NCBI GenBank assembly: GCA_963681505.1
Contig: OY811971.1
Location: 18,681,234 to 18,745,233 of the forward strand
Direction of reading: 5' to 3'
From: Eunapius fragilis
Taxonomy: Eukaryota > Porifera > Demospongiae > Spongillida > Spongillidae
Length of the DNA: 64,000 nt
Translations under genes and position numbers: made by a program
The notes under the pieces: model-generated
What the model was told of the DNA's origin: nothing
Database searches by the model: none
The model's input: only the letters and a program-made list of their open reading frames with translations
Part shown: positions 18,497 to 29,259 of the stretch, piece after piece
Position numbering within the stretch: the stretch's first letter is position 1
Layout of the letters: each line of letters starts with the position of its first letter

Positions 18497-21400
18497 ATGT
18501 TAATCATTGTATTCATCCTAGGTAGCCGTGTAGTTGCTAGGTCCGATCAGGACAATACCACCGTTACCATTCCACCAGGCTACGCTCTGCAGGACTACCT
18601 CTGCAACGGGACACTCCAGTCTAATATCACTGTTGTGTTGGACGATGGAGAACATCACATATCTTCTGAACGGTCATGCAATATTTCCAATAAAGGTGGC
18701 AGCATTACGATAACGGGATCATCGACCCAAACGATAACAATACGTTGCGAGGGAGAAGGGACAGCGTTTGTGTTCCTTTCAATACAGATGTTGACAATGG
18801 AGAGGATTACATTCTTTAATTGCGGCATAGAACTTATATCAATAGAGAATACTTTTATCTTGAACTGCACATTTCTGAACAGCTCAAACGGTGCCATATC
18901 GTCAAAATCGAGTAACAACACATGGATAGCAAGTTGTGCATTTAGCAATACTGGTGGTGGTGCTCTGATGTTGGTGAGATCGACGGGCAGTGTTGCTATA
19001 ACCAAATGCACATTTCAGAACTGCTATAACAGTGCTAATGATTTTTCTGGTGCTGTTAGCCTGTGGGGATCAACGGGCAATGCTCTTATCACAGACTGCA
19101 CATTTCAGAACAACTGGGCTCGTGTAGGTGGTGCTGTTAGCCTGATTGGATCAACACTCAATGCTCATATCACAGGCTGCACATTTCAGAACAACAGTTG
19201 TGTTGGTGGTGGTGGTGCTGTTCACATGTCGATATCCGGCAATGCTAATATTGCAGACTGCACATTTCAGAACAACAGGGCTGATGGTTATGCTGATGGT
19301 GGTGGTGCTATTAGCCTGTCTGGATCAACAGGCAGTGCTCATATCAGACACTGCAAATTTCAGAACAACAGTGCTAGCTATGCTGGTGGTGCTGCGGACT
19401 TCTATAGACAAAGTGGCAATGTTAGCATCACAAACTCAACATTTCATATCAACAATGCTCAGATAGGAGGAGCTATACACATCAAGGAAATGAGTTCATA
19501 TCTATTCATCAGTGTGTCATCATTTACAAACAACACTTCACAAGCAGGAGCAGCAATGTATGCCATTCATAATGATTTTGATTCCTACAATTCCCTTACA
19601 ACTGGCCCCATCACTTTACAGGATGTAATTGTTAAAGATCATCACTGCTCTACTAATAAATGTGCAGGAACCATATACTTCAGAGGGGTGACAATGGAGA
19701 TCATTGGAAGCACCATCACAGGAAGCCATTTTGTATCTAATTCTCCCCAGGGTGCAATTGAAGGAGAAAATGGTGTTTTGCTGCTACAGGGTTACATCAC
19801 ATTTGCAAATAACACTGGAGAAAATGGAGGGGCCATACATCTGTCTAACAATGTTCCAGTATACTTTTATGACAATTGTAAGGTGGATTTTTTTCAAAAT
19901 GTAGCAACTGAATATGGTGGTGCTATTTACAATAATGGAAAACTCTTTGCCCCAAATCAAGAGCCTACAACTGATGATTGTATTTTACGCTTCTATGTCG
20001 TTACTGAAGAACATTCTTGTAATGGCAGCTTCTCAATAACCTTCATGGGTAACCATGCACAACATGGTGGTCATGCTGTATATGCCACACCTATTTATCA
20101 GTGCAATCATCACTTCAATTCCATTGGAAAATCTGGCTACTGTGACAATGATATGATGAAATATTTCAACGTTACTCCTTTACCAGATGACACCAGTGAT
20201 ATCCAAGTACTCTCCTTCCCAGACCATGTGAACTATTGTGGCTGCAGTGATCCTTATTTGTGCACTGGTACAAGTCCACAACTTACCACACATCCTGGTA
20301 GGACTGTGAGAATTATGGTTACCCCAATTGGTAACGGAGAGCAACTATCACCTAGTGCAGTATACACACAAGTTGATAAGAATTACGTACTGCTTGGACC
20401 TCGACAGAAGGCTCAGTGGGTAGGATCAGTATGTGGTACAATGGAGTACAACATTTATGGACCAGAAATGGCTTCACTGCAATTGCTTCTGTACAATGAT
20501 CCTAGTGGTTCAAAAACAACAGTCATTGATGTGAAGCTGTTACCATGTGGGCCATGGTTCACACTGGCACCAGATATGAGGTGTAACTGTTCTCAGATAT
20601 TCGCAACATTAGGAGTGGCCTGTGATGCATTAGAGTATACCGTGACTAAAAATAAAACTAACTGGATTGGTGTGTACAATAACACTCTTCCAGCAGTGGC
20701 TCAAACATGTCCTTTGGACTACTGCAATAGTAGCATAACCAAGATGTCTCCAGAAACGCTTATGGACCTGTGCAATGGAGGACGTGCAGGCATTACTTGT
20801 GGTCACTGCCTAGGAAACCTTAGTGTGGTCTTTGGTTCTTCCAAGTGCCAGGTGTGCTCAGATATGTGGCTGACCACACTTGTAATGTTTGCAGTGTTGG
20901 GTGTCTTCCTGGTAGCTGCACTGTTCTTCCTCAACCTCACCATAACACAGGGCACACTCTATGGGCTCATCTTCTATGCCAACATTATCCAAGTCAATAC
21001 TTCTATATTCTTCAACCAGTCCATTCTCAATCCATTGAAGGTCATTGTGTCATTGGTGAACCTTGACCTTGGGTTCCCTATGTGTTTTTATAACAATATG
21101 GATGATGCTGACAAAGCTGGCCTTCAGTTTGCATTCCCTTCTTACCTCCTCATCCTCACCATGGCAACCATTCTGGTATGCCACTACTGTCTTCAACGAT
21201 CTCCAACTACCTCCACTGGGTTCTCTCTTCATAGGGTTTCCACCATCATTGGAGAAAGAGCAGTTGGTGTTCTATCTACTCTCATCTACTTGTCATATTC
21301 CAAAATGTTGAGAAATGTCATCGATATTCTAACATATTCCACAGTTCACCTTCCTGGTAGTGACATGTATGTCTGGTTCTATGATGGAAATGTGATATAC

Positions 21401-22186
21401 CTATATGGGAAGCATACCTTTTTGTTTGTGGTTGCTATGGCAGCAAGTATCCTGTTCCTTCTACCATATACCATTGCCCTCACTTTCATTCCAATCATTG
21501 AGCAGCACAGTGAACACAACAGACTGTTCAACTATCTCCACAAGAAGGCCAACCAGATCAAACCAATGAATGATGCCCACTATGCTCCCTATAAGGGGGA
21601 GTGGCGATGGTGGCTGGGAGCAAGGCTTTGGCTTCTAGTTGTCATGTACAGCTTAAATCCAGTGTACAGTTCTGACAGGCCATCTCTGCTCCTCACTATC
21701 CAGGGTACTATGATGATCTTGTTCACTATAGTACAGGCAAGTATAATGCCATTTGGACAGTCACATCAAAAGACACATCAAAGCAACAGACTTACCAACT
21801 TCTACAATCGGTTGTACAATAGTCTTGACATGTTTTACCTCCTCAACTACACTGCACTGGCTATGTTAATGTTGTACATTACAGGTCAGAATTTAGACCA
21901 ACAACAAATTGCTGCAGTGACTGTTGGTGTTTTGGTGGGTCTGTATGTAGTGATGGTGATGGTCATTGTCCTGTACCATCTCATTGTGGCCATTCTCAAG
22001 GCATGCATGATGTATGACATAACCAGAGAGAAGTTTAATGCATTATTTGAAAAGAAAAAATACGAACCAATGGTTCCAATCAATATGGAGCTGGATGATC
22101 CCACCAATGGTACTACTGTCAGTGCCATGACCGTGGCAGTTCACTACGGTCTAAGAGAACCTCTGTGTGAAGATCCTGTAAATTAA
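18497..22186 (+). CDS. Beta-helix ectodomain multipass membrane protein, paralogue B
   Basis: 1229 aa, single exon, from the ATG at 18497. Signal peptide MLIIVFILGSRVVARS, the same beta-helix architecture as paralogue A but only five CTFQNN-type repeats against ten, then a common Cys-rich juxtamembrane part and the same eight or nine hydrophobic segments and tail. The region from about 19500 to 20510 is almost identical to A. A patch at about 20530-20780 (from the LLPC motif to GHCLGNLS) differs in many residues, after which identity returns, a pattern of patchwork conversion. The TATA position reads TATTAATA and a 442-bp MITE plus poly-G lie upstream, so expression may differ from A. Presumed surface protein; function unknown. 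Confidence 0.85.
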   Translation: MLIIVFILGSRVVARSDQDNTTVTIPPGYALQDYLCNGTLQSNITVVLDDGEHHISSERSCNISNKGGSITITGSSTQTITIRCEGEGTAFVFLSIQMLTMERITFFNCGIELISIENTFILNCTFLNSSNGAISSKSSNNTWIASCAFSNTGGGALMLVRSTGSVAITKCTFQNCYNSANDFSGAVSLWGSTGNALITDCTFQNNWARVGGAVSLIGSTLNAHITGCTFQNNSCVGGGGAVHMSISGNANIADCTFQNNRADGYADGGGAISLSGSTGSAHIRHCKFQNNSASYAGGAADFYRQSGNVSITNSTFHINNAQIGGAIHIKEMSSYLFISVSSFTNNTSQAGAAMYAIHNDFDSYNSLTTGPITLQDVIVKDHHCSTNKCAGTIYFRGVTMEIIGSTITGSHFVSNSPQGAIEGENGVLLLQGYITFANNTGENGGAIHLSNNVPVYFYDNCKVDFFQNVATEYGGAIYNNGKLFAPNQEPTTDDCILRFYVVTEEHSCNGSFSITFMGNHAQHGGHAVYATPIYQCNHHFNSIGKSGYCDNDMMKYFNVTPLPDDTSDIQVLSFPDHVNYCGCSDPYLCTGTSPQLTTHPGRTVRIMVTPIGNGEQLSPSAVYTQVDKNYVLLGPRQKAQWVGSVCGTMEYNIYGPEMASLQLLLYNDPSGSKTTVIDVKLLPCGPWFTLAPDMRCNCSQIFATLGVACDALEYTVTKNKTNWIGVYNNTLPAVAQTCPLDYCNSSITKMSPETLMDLCNGGRAGITCGHCLGNLSVVFGSSKCQVCSDMWLTTLVMFAVLGVFLVAALFFLNLTITQGTLYGLIFYANIIQVNTSIFFNQSILNPLKVIVSLVNLDLGFPMCFYNNMDDADKAGLQFAFPSYLLILTMATILVCHYCLQRSPTTSTGFSLHRVSTIIGERAVGVLSTLIYLSYSKMLRNVIDILTYSTVHLPGSDMYVWFYDGNVIYLYGKHTFLFVVAMAASILFLLPYTIALTFIPIIEQHSEHNRLFNYLHKKANQIKPMNDAHYAPYKGEWRWWLGARLWLLVVMYSLNPVYSSDRPSLLLTIQGTMMILFTIVQASIMPFGQSHQKTHQSNRLTNFYNRLYNSLDMFYLLNYTALAMLMLYITGQNLDQQQIAAVTVGVLVGLYVVMVMVIVLYHLIVAILKACMMYDITREKFNALFEKKKYEPMVPINMELDDPTNGTTVSAMTVAVHYGLREPLCEDPVN

Positions 22187-22253
22187 ATGACAGTCAACTG
22201 TGGTCTTTCACTGCATGAAGATTAAAATACATACCATTTGAGCAGCATAGTCA

Positions 22254-22259
22254 AATAAA
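22254..22259 (+). terminator. Polyadenylation signal AATAAA of gene B
   Basis: Same hexamer and context as behind gene A. Confidence 0.5.
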
Positions 22260-22569
22260 ACATTGTCTTGTCATTTTGCAAGAACTAGCCTTATATACAT
22301 GTGCATAAGACATACCTAAGTTACATACATGTATGTTTTAAGAAGTACTGTAGTTGCATTTTGTAAGTATAGTAGTTGGCTGTTTGACATTGACCGCTGC
22401 TTATCAAAAGGTATTCATCACCACATCATCTGACGTCTCACCATGCAGAGTTCCAGAGTTCTTGCTGCAGTGTGTCCTTAAGCAAGCGCATTTGTGTGCA
22501 TGTGTGGGGTTAGTTTTAATAGATAGATAGTTGCCATGGCAGCAACCATTTTATGTTCCATGTCATGTT

Positions 22570-22645
22570 GAATTGACTGTCAAGAGAATGTCCTAGGGGA
22601 GTAGAGGACTGACTGTCCTGAAGAGATTGTCCTAGGGAAGTAGAG
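22570..22645. repeat. Unexpanded 39-bp repeat seed behind gene B
   Basis: Fewer than two copies of the unit that is expanded to about 22 copies behind gene A. The duplicated block shared with A ends here. Confidence 0.85.
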
Positions 22646-22683
22646 TGTTGAAAAGTGCAAGCAAAGCACTGACAGGTGACTAG

Positions 22684-22830
22684 TTGACCTTTTGGCTCAG
22701 TGGGTATTTCAACAGGTTATGGGCCCAGAACACCGAGTTCGAATCCCGGTGATGTGAGGTTTTTTCTCTGAGCCAAAACACCCAGACCAAAACGAAACCA
22801 AAGGAGGGTTTGTGGTCGGTCTAATTTATT
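22684..22830 (+). mobile_element. tRNA-derived SINE-like head
   Basis: A-box-like TGGCTCAGTGG (22693-22703) and B-box-like GAGTTCGAATCCC (22735-22747) at tRNA-like spacing, without a foldable complete acceptor stem. This is the usual look of the polymerase III promoter of a SINE. A weaker inverted A/B-box pair (GATCGATCC, TAGCCCAGTTGG on the minus strand) lies at about 22937-22968, and a GC-rich inverted repeat (CTTTCAGGCCGG / CCGGCCTGAAAG) sits between them. Confidence 0.5.
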
Positions 22831-23122
22831 ACATTTTAACAAGTGGCCTTTCAGGCCGGGTTCCTGCCCGAAGGTCAGGCCAGAAGGTCCGGCCTGAAAG
22901 GTCGGCCGGCCTTCGGCAACCCTGGCAGGTAGGGGTGGGGATCGATCTATATTAACCAACTGGGCTATACCATACATCCTTACAGATGCATGGGGCAAAC
23001 GTAACCCCACCCAACCACCCCAGAACATATTTTCAAAATACCCCCTGGACGAGCTTTACACCTCCCTATGTTATACCTGCTAAATCCTCCTACCATCCCC
23101 TGCATGGACATATTTCCAAATA

Positions 23123-23217
23123 CACACACACACACACACACACACATACACATACAAATACACACAACACATGCACACACAAACACACACACACACACAC
23201 ACACACAAACACCTGCT
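23123..23217. repeat. (CA)n microsatellite
   Basis: Interrupted CA repeats. The His/Thr-rich and Val/Cys-rich frames over it are artefacts. Confidence 0.95.
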
Positions 23218-23261
23218 AAACCTCCCTTGGGACAGGCATTTATACCACCATCCCCTAAGCT

Positions 23262-23645
23262 GGTTGTGGGAATGTGACTTTGATGGGCCGCTAAGTGGAT
23301 TTGTACGTTTAATGTAATGTGATATGGACTTTTCTGAATATCCATGGCAATACATGTCTTACAAGGTTTCCATTTGTAGGCCATAACAGACCAGTTGTAC
23401 TGGTTGTGGGGGTGTGAATTTGATGGGCGTGTCCAACTCAGGTGAGCCACAAAGTGGATTTTTATGTTTCATGTATTGTTGTATGGAGATAGGCACTTTT
23501 CAGAATATCCATGTCTTACAAGGTTTCCATTTGTAACCATACCAGTCCAGTTGTACTGGTTGTGGGTGTGTGAATATAAGGGGCGTGTTCAACTCAGGTG
23601 AGCTGCTAAGTGGATTTTTATGTTTTATGTACTGTTGTAGCTTGA
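23262..23645. repeat. Long tandem repeat, about 2.5 copies
   Basis: Units of about 150-180 bp sharing GTACTGGTTGTGGG, GTGGATTTTTATGTTT, GAATATCCATG and TCTTACAAGGTTTCCATTTG. No coding potential. Confidence 0.8.
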
Positions 23646-24440
23646 ACCAAAAAGGTGCGCATGTGTACATGTATGTGCATGTGTATGTTTGTCATTTTTT
23701 ATGCTATTGCTTTTTCATAATTAAACACATTTTATTGCTGTGTTTTTTTTTCACTGTGTATTTTAGTGAACTTCGAATGGAATATGGCTATCTGCAGTTT
23801 TTGCAGATGACGCTACGAGCCCATGCAGTCTCGCACAGAGCTACTTACAGAAGAAGACCACGCACGAACTTATATGGACATTTTTACTAACGTATACGGT
23901 GGAGATTATTGTTTTTATAAACCTGATTTTTAAAAGAATCGTTATTGCGCGAAAGGCGGGTCATTTTATCACATGAAGCTTGTGCGTGGAATCCACTCTT
24001 TTTATCAAGTGGTATCTAGTGCTAGTGGCTTACCCTTGGTGAGCATCTAATAGGGTCATGATAGCGACCAGACCCTGGTGTGCATGAAATAGAATCATGT
24101 TAGCCGCCAAACCCTGATATGCATCACGAAGGGTTATGTTATCAATTGAGCAATAATAGCTACACAGAACCAAACGTGTCTTTTACACCCTTACTTCACA
24201 GTTCCTTTCTGATGATGTATTAAGAATAAGCAATAATAAATCTGTCTCACTGGTCAGCTATGTTTGTGTTGTTTATTATTTTTTCGACGTAGCTATGCTA
24301 TGATAGGTTTGATATTTTGGCTATTGAATACCAATCAATGGCAATGTAACGCTGCTCACATTTGGTAGACCTTCAACACAAGTCAATGCATAATACAAAT
24401 TAAACTGTTTGTTGTACCAAATGTATGCATGATATAAATA
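23646..24440. other. Intergenic with a short tandem repeat
   Basis: No supported gene. At about 24032-24150 three diverged copies of a 39-40-bp unit (CCCTGGTGTGCATGAAATAG and following) stand in tandem. Confidence 0.5.
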
Positions 24441-24447
24441 AATAAAA

Positions 24448-27298
24448 TTAAGTGACAAAGATCATCGGACATGCAACAAAAACATAGTCTTCTCCATAGT
24501 CAAACTGAACCAGTTCTTTTGGAGATATAGCACAACAACATTTTATTCGTGATACTGGAATAAAGGTAGCTGGTCCTTCAGGCTCAATGTCTGTAGAAAT
24601 GATTTCTAATAGTTCCACAGTACAGTAATGTCTTGGGTGAATTCTGAACCACTTGACAGCAGCCAATAGATGCTTTAATAAATTTGTAAAGTTTTTGTCT
24701 CAGGACTTGTCATGTGCTGAATGAAGTGCTGAACTTCTCCATACCGATATTTGCTACTTTCACTTGTGTCAATTTGTCCATTTGCTCCATACCATTTTGC
24801 AACTATAATTGATGATCGCTGAGATTGGGATTTAACTGAAAGAAAGCGTTCACCCATAATTGTAAGGTCACTAAAAACACCATATGTGTTTTTTGAATAA
24901 ATAGCATCTGCAAGGGATAGCCAGAATATATAAGAGAATATAACTGCATTAGGTAGCATAAATCACAGTCTGAAAAACATTTTCCCACCATTCTAGAACC
25001 AGTGCTATGTATCCTTGGCAGCATAAAAACATTAATGGCACATATACTGCAAGATGCATTTTGCTGATAGTTGGACTTCTCATAGACATCAACTGTGGTT
25101 TCCAGAAGTGATCCTTCATATCTGTCAGCACCAGCTCTGTAGGGATCCCAGTATGCTCAAAACTTTGATATGCAGTAAATCGTTTCATCATTTGCATTTC
25201 CTGCATCATTCAGTTACCAACAAATGATTGCATAACACCATTATACCTATCAATGGGTAAAGCCAGAATGCTGAAGCAGGACCATTGTTTAGGATGCACT
25301 CCATTAAATGACAGTGCACATGCATATTAGGTGTGCATGCTTGCTTACCGTTCAGACGTTCAAAAGCAGAGCAAAATTCTAGACGCTTCAAATCAGCTGC
25401 TTATATGATACTGGATGCTGTAACAATAGCATTGATGTTTCCACAAACATAACCCAACAACTATAGTGCTCATCAGGCAGTATTCCCTTTAGGACATACA
25501 ATGAGTATATATTTGTCCAATTACACCTCTGGTCTGCAGTTAAACCACTGAACTTTGAACAAATCTTATGAGGAATTCTTCCAATTCCATAAGGCACTAT
25601 CATATTATCTACCTTTGTTTGAAGTTTTTCAAATTCTGCATGTCCTAAAAAGCCGAGGTCCTGCCAAATCGACACCATATGCTTAGCAGTTCCTACATAA
25701 CCATTATGCATGGGGTCAATTATATGTTGCTTAATAATATTAAAATACGGCAACTTCACCAGTTCAGAGAATACCGCACCCCAAATTCTCTTTCCACTTG
25801 TTCACACTGTGTTTGGCAAGAAGCATTAACTAATGCATGTAGTGCAATACAATGCTGGTCTAGTGTTCGCAGTGGCCAGTTGTGTCAATCAAACCCAGAA
25901 TAGTCTAGTTTCTCACCAAAAGCACTACAGCTAAATGTCTTCAAACACTTGGAGCAACCGTGAGTAGAAGAACAGCTAGTGAAACCACAAACATTTCTTG
26001 TAGCTGGAGTGTCACATGCTACTCCTAAGAGACAACCATGAACTTGAACAGGAATTGCATATGAGTGTGGTTGAAAAGTTATTCCTTCCCACATAATCAA
26101 AAGCTCATCTACCATTGGCTTCAAAAAACGAATTCATATTGTGTGGCTCACTAGGGCCAGGTATGCAGCCCACTACTATAATATTTTCTAATTTGTATCG
26201 TTCTGAACTAGGTAGATTCAAAATTGAAAGATACAGTACTCCTACACTATATTGTGAGTGCTTGTATGGTTGTAGCCAGTCTACATTGAGCATAAATCCC
26301 AAATTGTGTGGCACATTTAAAAGCATTTTATCATCATATTTTCTGTATTCTTCCCAAACCTTGCCATCATATATATCAGTGAGGACACCAGGTTCTCTCT
26401 GCTATTCCTTCCAAATTCCACATAGTTGTACAAAATGAGGACGAGACATCAAAAGCTTCACATTTTCAATGATACTGGTATAGACATAAACATTAAATGA
26501 GTAGCCCTTCCCAGTTTTAATCCTACGTACTAGCATATTTTGACAACTGCTTCTGCAGCTTTTGTGTGGATGGTTAGGATTATGGACTTAGAACAAACAT
26601 GTAAAGAAATGCAGTCATCCATACTGTATGAACATCCACACTTGCAGCAAATGCAATAAAGTGTAAATTGAGGATATTAATTTTCTACCAAAGGGTGCCT
26701 TTTTAACATATAAGTAGTACTTGGAAGCTCCTTTTTTAGGTTGTGGATGTTCTTACTGTCTAGTTTACAAATCAATTTTATAATAAAATAAAGCAAGAGT
26801 TGCAAACCCCGTTCAGGTAGATTAAACCTCAGTTGAAAATAAATGAGAAATTGAGTAAAAATGAACTACAGCATGAAATGGACTTGTATGTTGAAGCTGG
26901 TCTTGATCACAAAACGGTGCTTCATCCCTTTCATCAGAGAGTTCACACATACTATCAAAATCAAAGCTCTCACCTATAACTTCAGTTTCATTTTCTAAAT
27001 CATCGTTAAAAGATTGTGATGAATGTTCTAGGTTAATATCGTTGGCCCTTACGGCTATGTCATCGTTATAGTCTACTTCAATATCTCTATTTAGGTCATG
27101 CAATACATCTGGCTCACCATCGCCGTTACCAGGACTGACGTCATCCAACGCGACATCTGGCTCACCATCTTCTATACCAGGACAGACTCCAAGTTTCATA
27201 TGTCTATAGTACGTTGCTCTTGAAACAAACTGTGCACACTTAGTACAGAACAAATACGAGGCTTTCAAATTTGCTGCCATTTCAAATGAACGTAACAC
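24448..27298 (-). pseudogene. Decayed CACTA/EnSpm (Tnp2-type) transposase gene
   Basis: Minus strand, read from 27298 down. It starts with a zinc-finger-like FCTKCAQFVSRATYYRHMKLG and an acidic region. Next come LNVDWLQPYKHSQYSVGVLY, LENIIVVGCIPGPSEPHNMN, VCGFTSCSSTHGCSKCLKTF, IIDPMHNGYVGTAKHM, then a DUF4218-like NNGPASAFWLYP region and the C-terminal HLLAAVKWFRIHP-type block. This order is that of the Transposase_21/DUF4218 proteins of animal EnSpm elements. It is broken: an in-frame TAG at 26402-26404 (complement), a frameshift after the FWLYP motif near 25250 and a TGA just after it (about 25210). It is therefore an inactive remnant. A divergent partner gene starts at 27352. Confidence 0.75.
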
Positions 27299-27351
27299 GC
27301 GTACGCATGCGTCAATTCATATCCGCGTGTCACATGCATATGGTGTAAATT

Positions 27352-28621
27352 ATGGCGTCGCCGTCGGGAAATCTAACTGCTGCAACTAACCATACTTTCC
27401 TATCAGCCAGAAGAAATATCTTAGGCGGGTCTTCAAGTGAATTGAGGGACTCACGGCAATCCATGCCTACGCAAAATTTATATGGTTCCGGACTGCGCGG
27501 GTCAAGTACGTCCCGAGTCTGCAGGTCCCTGAGAAACGATCATGACGAAGATTCAATCATCGATTGGTAGCGAGGTGAACTTCTTCCCACAACACCGCCA
27601 ATTAGAACCCATGCTGGTTTCATGCCGAGTCGCCACAGCAGAACCGATCGATACTATGACGATGATAACGACGTAGACCGCGCCGAACCTAGGCAGCATG
27701 ACGATGCTGTTTGTACTACTCCAGGAGATCAATTTTCAGGAGCTGGTGTACAAATTCTAGCAAGCGAGGTTGCTACACTAAGAAGCGCTATTGACATGGT
27801 TCTCGAGCGCCAGCAAAATTAAACGTAGAGAAGTGCAATGAAGAATTTAAACTACAGATCCAAATATTGTCTCAAATGGATGCTGTAACACCAACCCGAA
27901 CAAGAAAGACATCGCTTTCTGTGCCGGTACAAATACTATACAGCATACCACAAGTAACGTTATTCCTTTTTTTATATACATGTAGAAAAAAATTCGAAAA
28001 CTTCACAATTCCCTGGACAAGGAGAATCGGCTGAAGTCTCAAGAAGTGTAAGCCGTGTGGCATATCTTTAATTTGTACTGGTAACCGGAATCACTAGCGC
28101 TCATAACGCTAAAGTGGTATCCCGGATTGTAAACGAACTTGGAGATTTTAGCAGAGAAGAGGTTGAAGGTATGTTGTGTCGTTTAAAGGTTTGAGTCCTT
28201 TCATTTTAGCCATGTAGCGGGCATAGCGATCTACAGACGAACTCTTAAACGCATTCCAAATGAAGCCGAATCAAAATGAAGGGCGATCCGAGCATGATAA
28301 CAAAGAGTAAGCGCTCAAATTCAAAAATGATACGTTTCTATACTAAATTTTTATACACTATAGCTATGGGAGCGCTGATCCGCACAAGTTTCAGATCAAG
28401 AAAAGGGCAATTCGATTGCTTAAACCGACTCACATGTCTGAAGAGGAAGAACTGGACAGTGGGACGATTCTAGGAGGAGGCCCATATGGCGATCGGACAA
28501 AATAAACGCATTTTTAGACACACTCGACGTGAGAGCGAACAAGGCATCAAGGACGCCACGAAAGGAGAGACATTTGGGCTCACCGCTTCGGTCAATCTTT
28601 CCTGATGACCTTCCCACCTGA
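27352..28621 (+). pseudogene. Second gene of the EnSpm element, decayed
   Basis: Diverges from the transposase with only 53 bp between starts. The frame from 27352 (MASPSGNLTAATNH) is open except for a TAG at 27568-27570 and continues to MVLERQQN at 27819. A frameshift leads to AKLNVEKCNEEFKLQIQILS and a donor after IPQ (about 27957). Later pieces are AHNAKVVSRIVNELGDFSRE (about 28100), MSEEEELDSG (28435) and the C-terminus PIWRSDKINAFLDTLD to FPDDLPT, stop at 28621. The terminal WRS..KxxxFLxxLD pattern resembles the second protein of animal EnSpm elements (family knowledge). Presumed DNA-binding partner of the transposase; not functional as it stands. Confidence 0.5.
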
Positions 28622-28784
28622 ATGCTTGAGACCAACACTGTCGACGGCTTTGTTTTTTGTTCCCATTATACTTATATTTTCCATGTACTTGCTTCTTTAT
28701 TTATCTCCATTCTTGTTTATTCGAAAGGCCTGGAAACGAGAATGTGGTGGGACTAATTAAAAATTCATAATTTGTTTTACATTG

Positions 28785-28996
28785 TGTTGTACATGCTATG
28801 CAGTTGTTATACATATTGTTATCCACTGTTATACTAAATGTTATACAGAAGTTATACACGATGTTATACTATAGTTGTTATACGCAACTGTGTATAGAGT
28901 ATCCATAAGCAAAGTTATACACATGCTGATAACACATGTATAACGTGTGAATACACGCGTTATACATTACTGTATAACAACCCTTTTTACACAGTG
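28785..28996. repeat. GTTATAC subterminal repeats and right end of the EnSpm element
   Basis: Nine or more GTTATAC/GTATAAC motifs in both orientations in about 200 bp, closing with ACACAGTG at 28989-28996, i.e. CACTGTGT when read inward. CACT(A/G) termini with clustered subterminal repeats are the hallmark of CACTA elements. No matching left end with the same repeats is found before 24440. Confidence 0.65.
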
Positions 28997-29259
28997 CAAC
29001 ACATAGGGACAGGCTGTTGTGCAGTATGTATTCACCTTGCTGGAAATGAATTATTTCTTGATATAATGGTTCATAACATAAATGTAAGACAGAAAATGTC
29101 ACACAGCAGCATGCAAAGTGACATAAATTGAAACTATATATATCAAATTAATCATCATCTTCTGTTCAAAGATAATTATGTTGGTTTAGAATAATGCATT
29201 ACAAACCATGCCCAGCCCTATCATCGAGATGGACATCTATATGCCATTTGGCTTCCCCT

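Noticed and set aside
22684-22760. Functional tRNA gene
   Set aside because: A and B boxes are present, but no closed acceptor or anticodon stem can be formed, so a SINE head is more likely.
23752-23760. CACTGTGTA as the left end of the EnSpm element
   Set aside because: Matches the right end over only 8-9 bp, lacks GTTATAC subterminal repeats nearby and has no matching target duplication.
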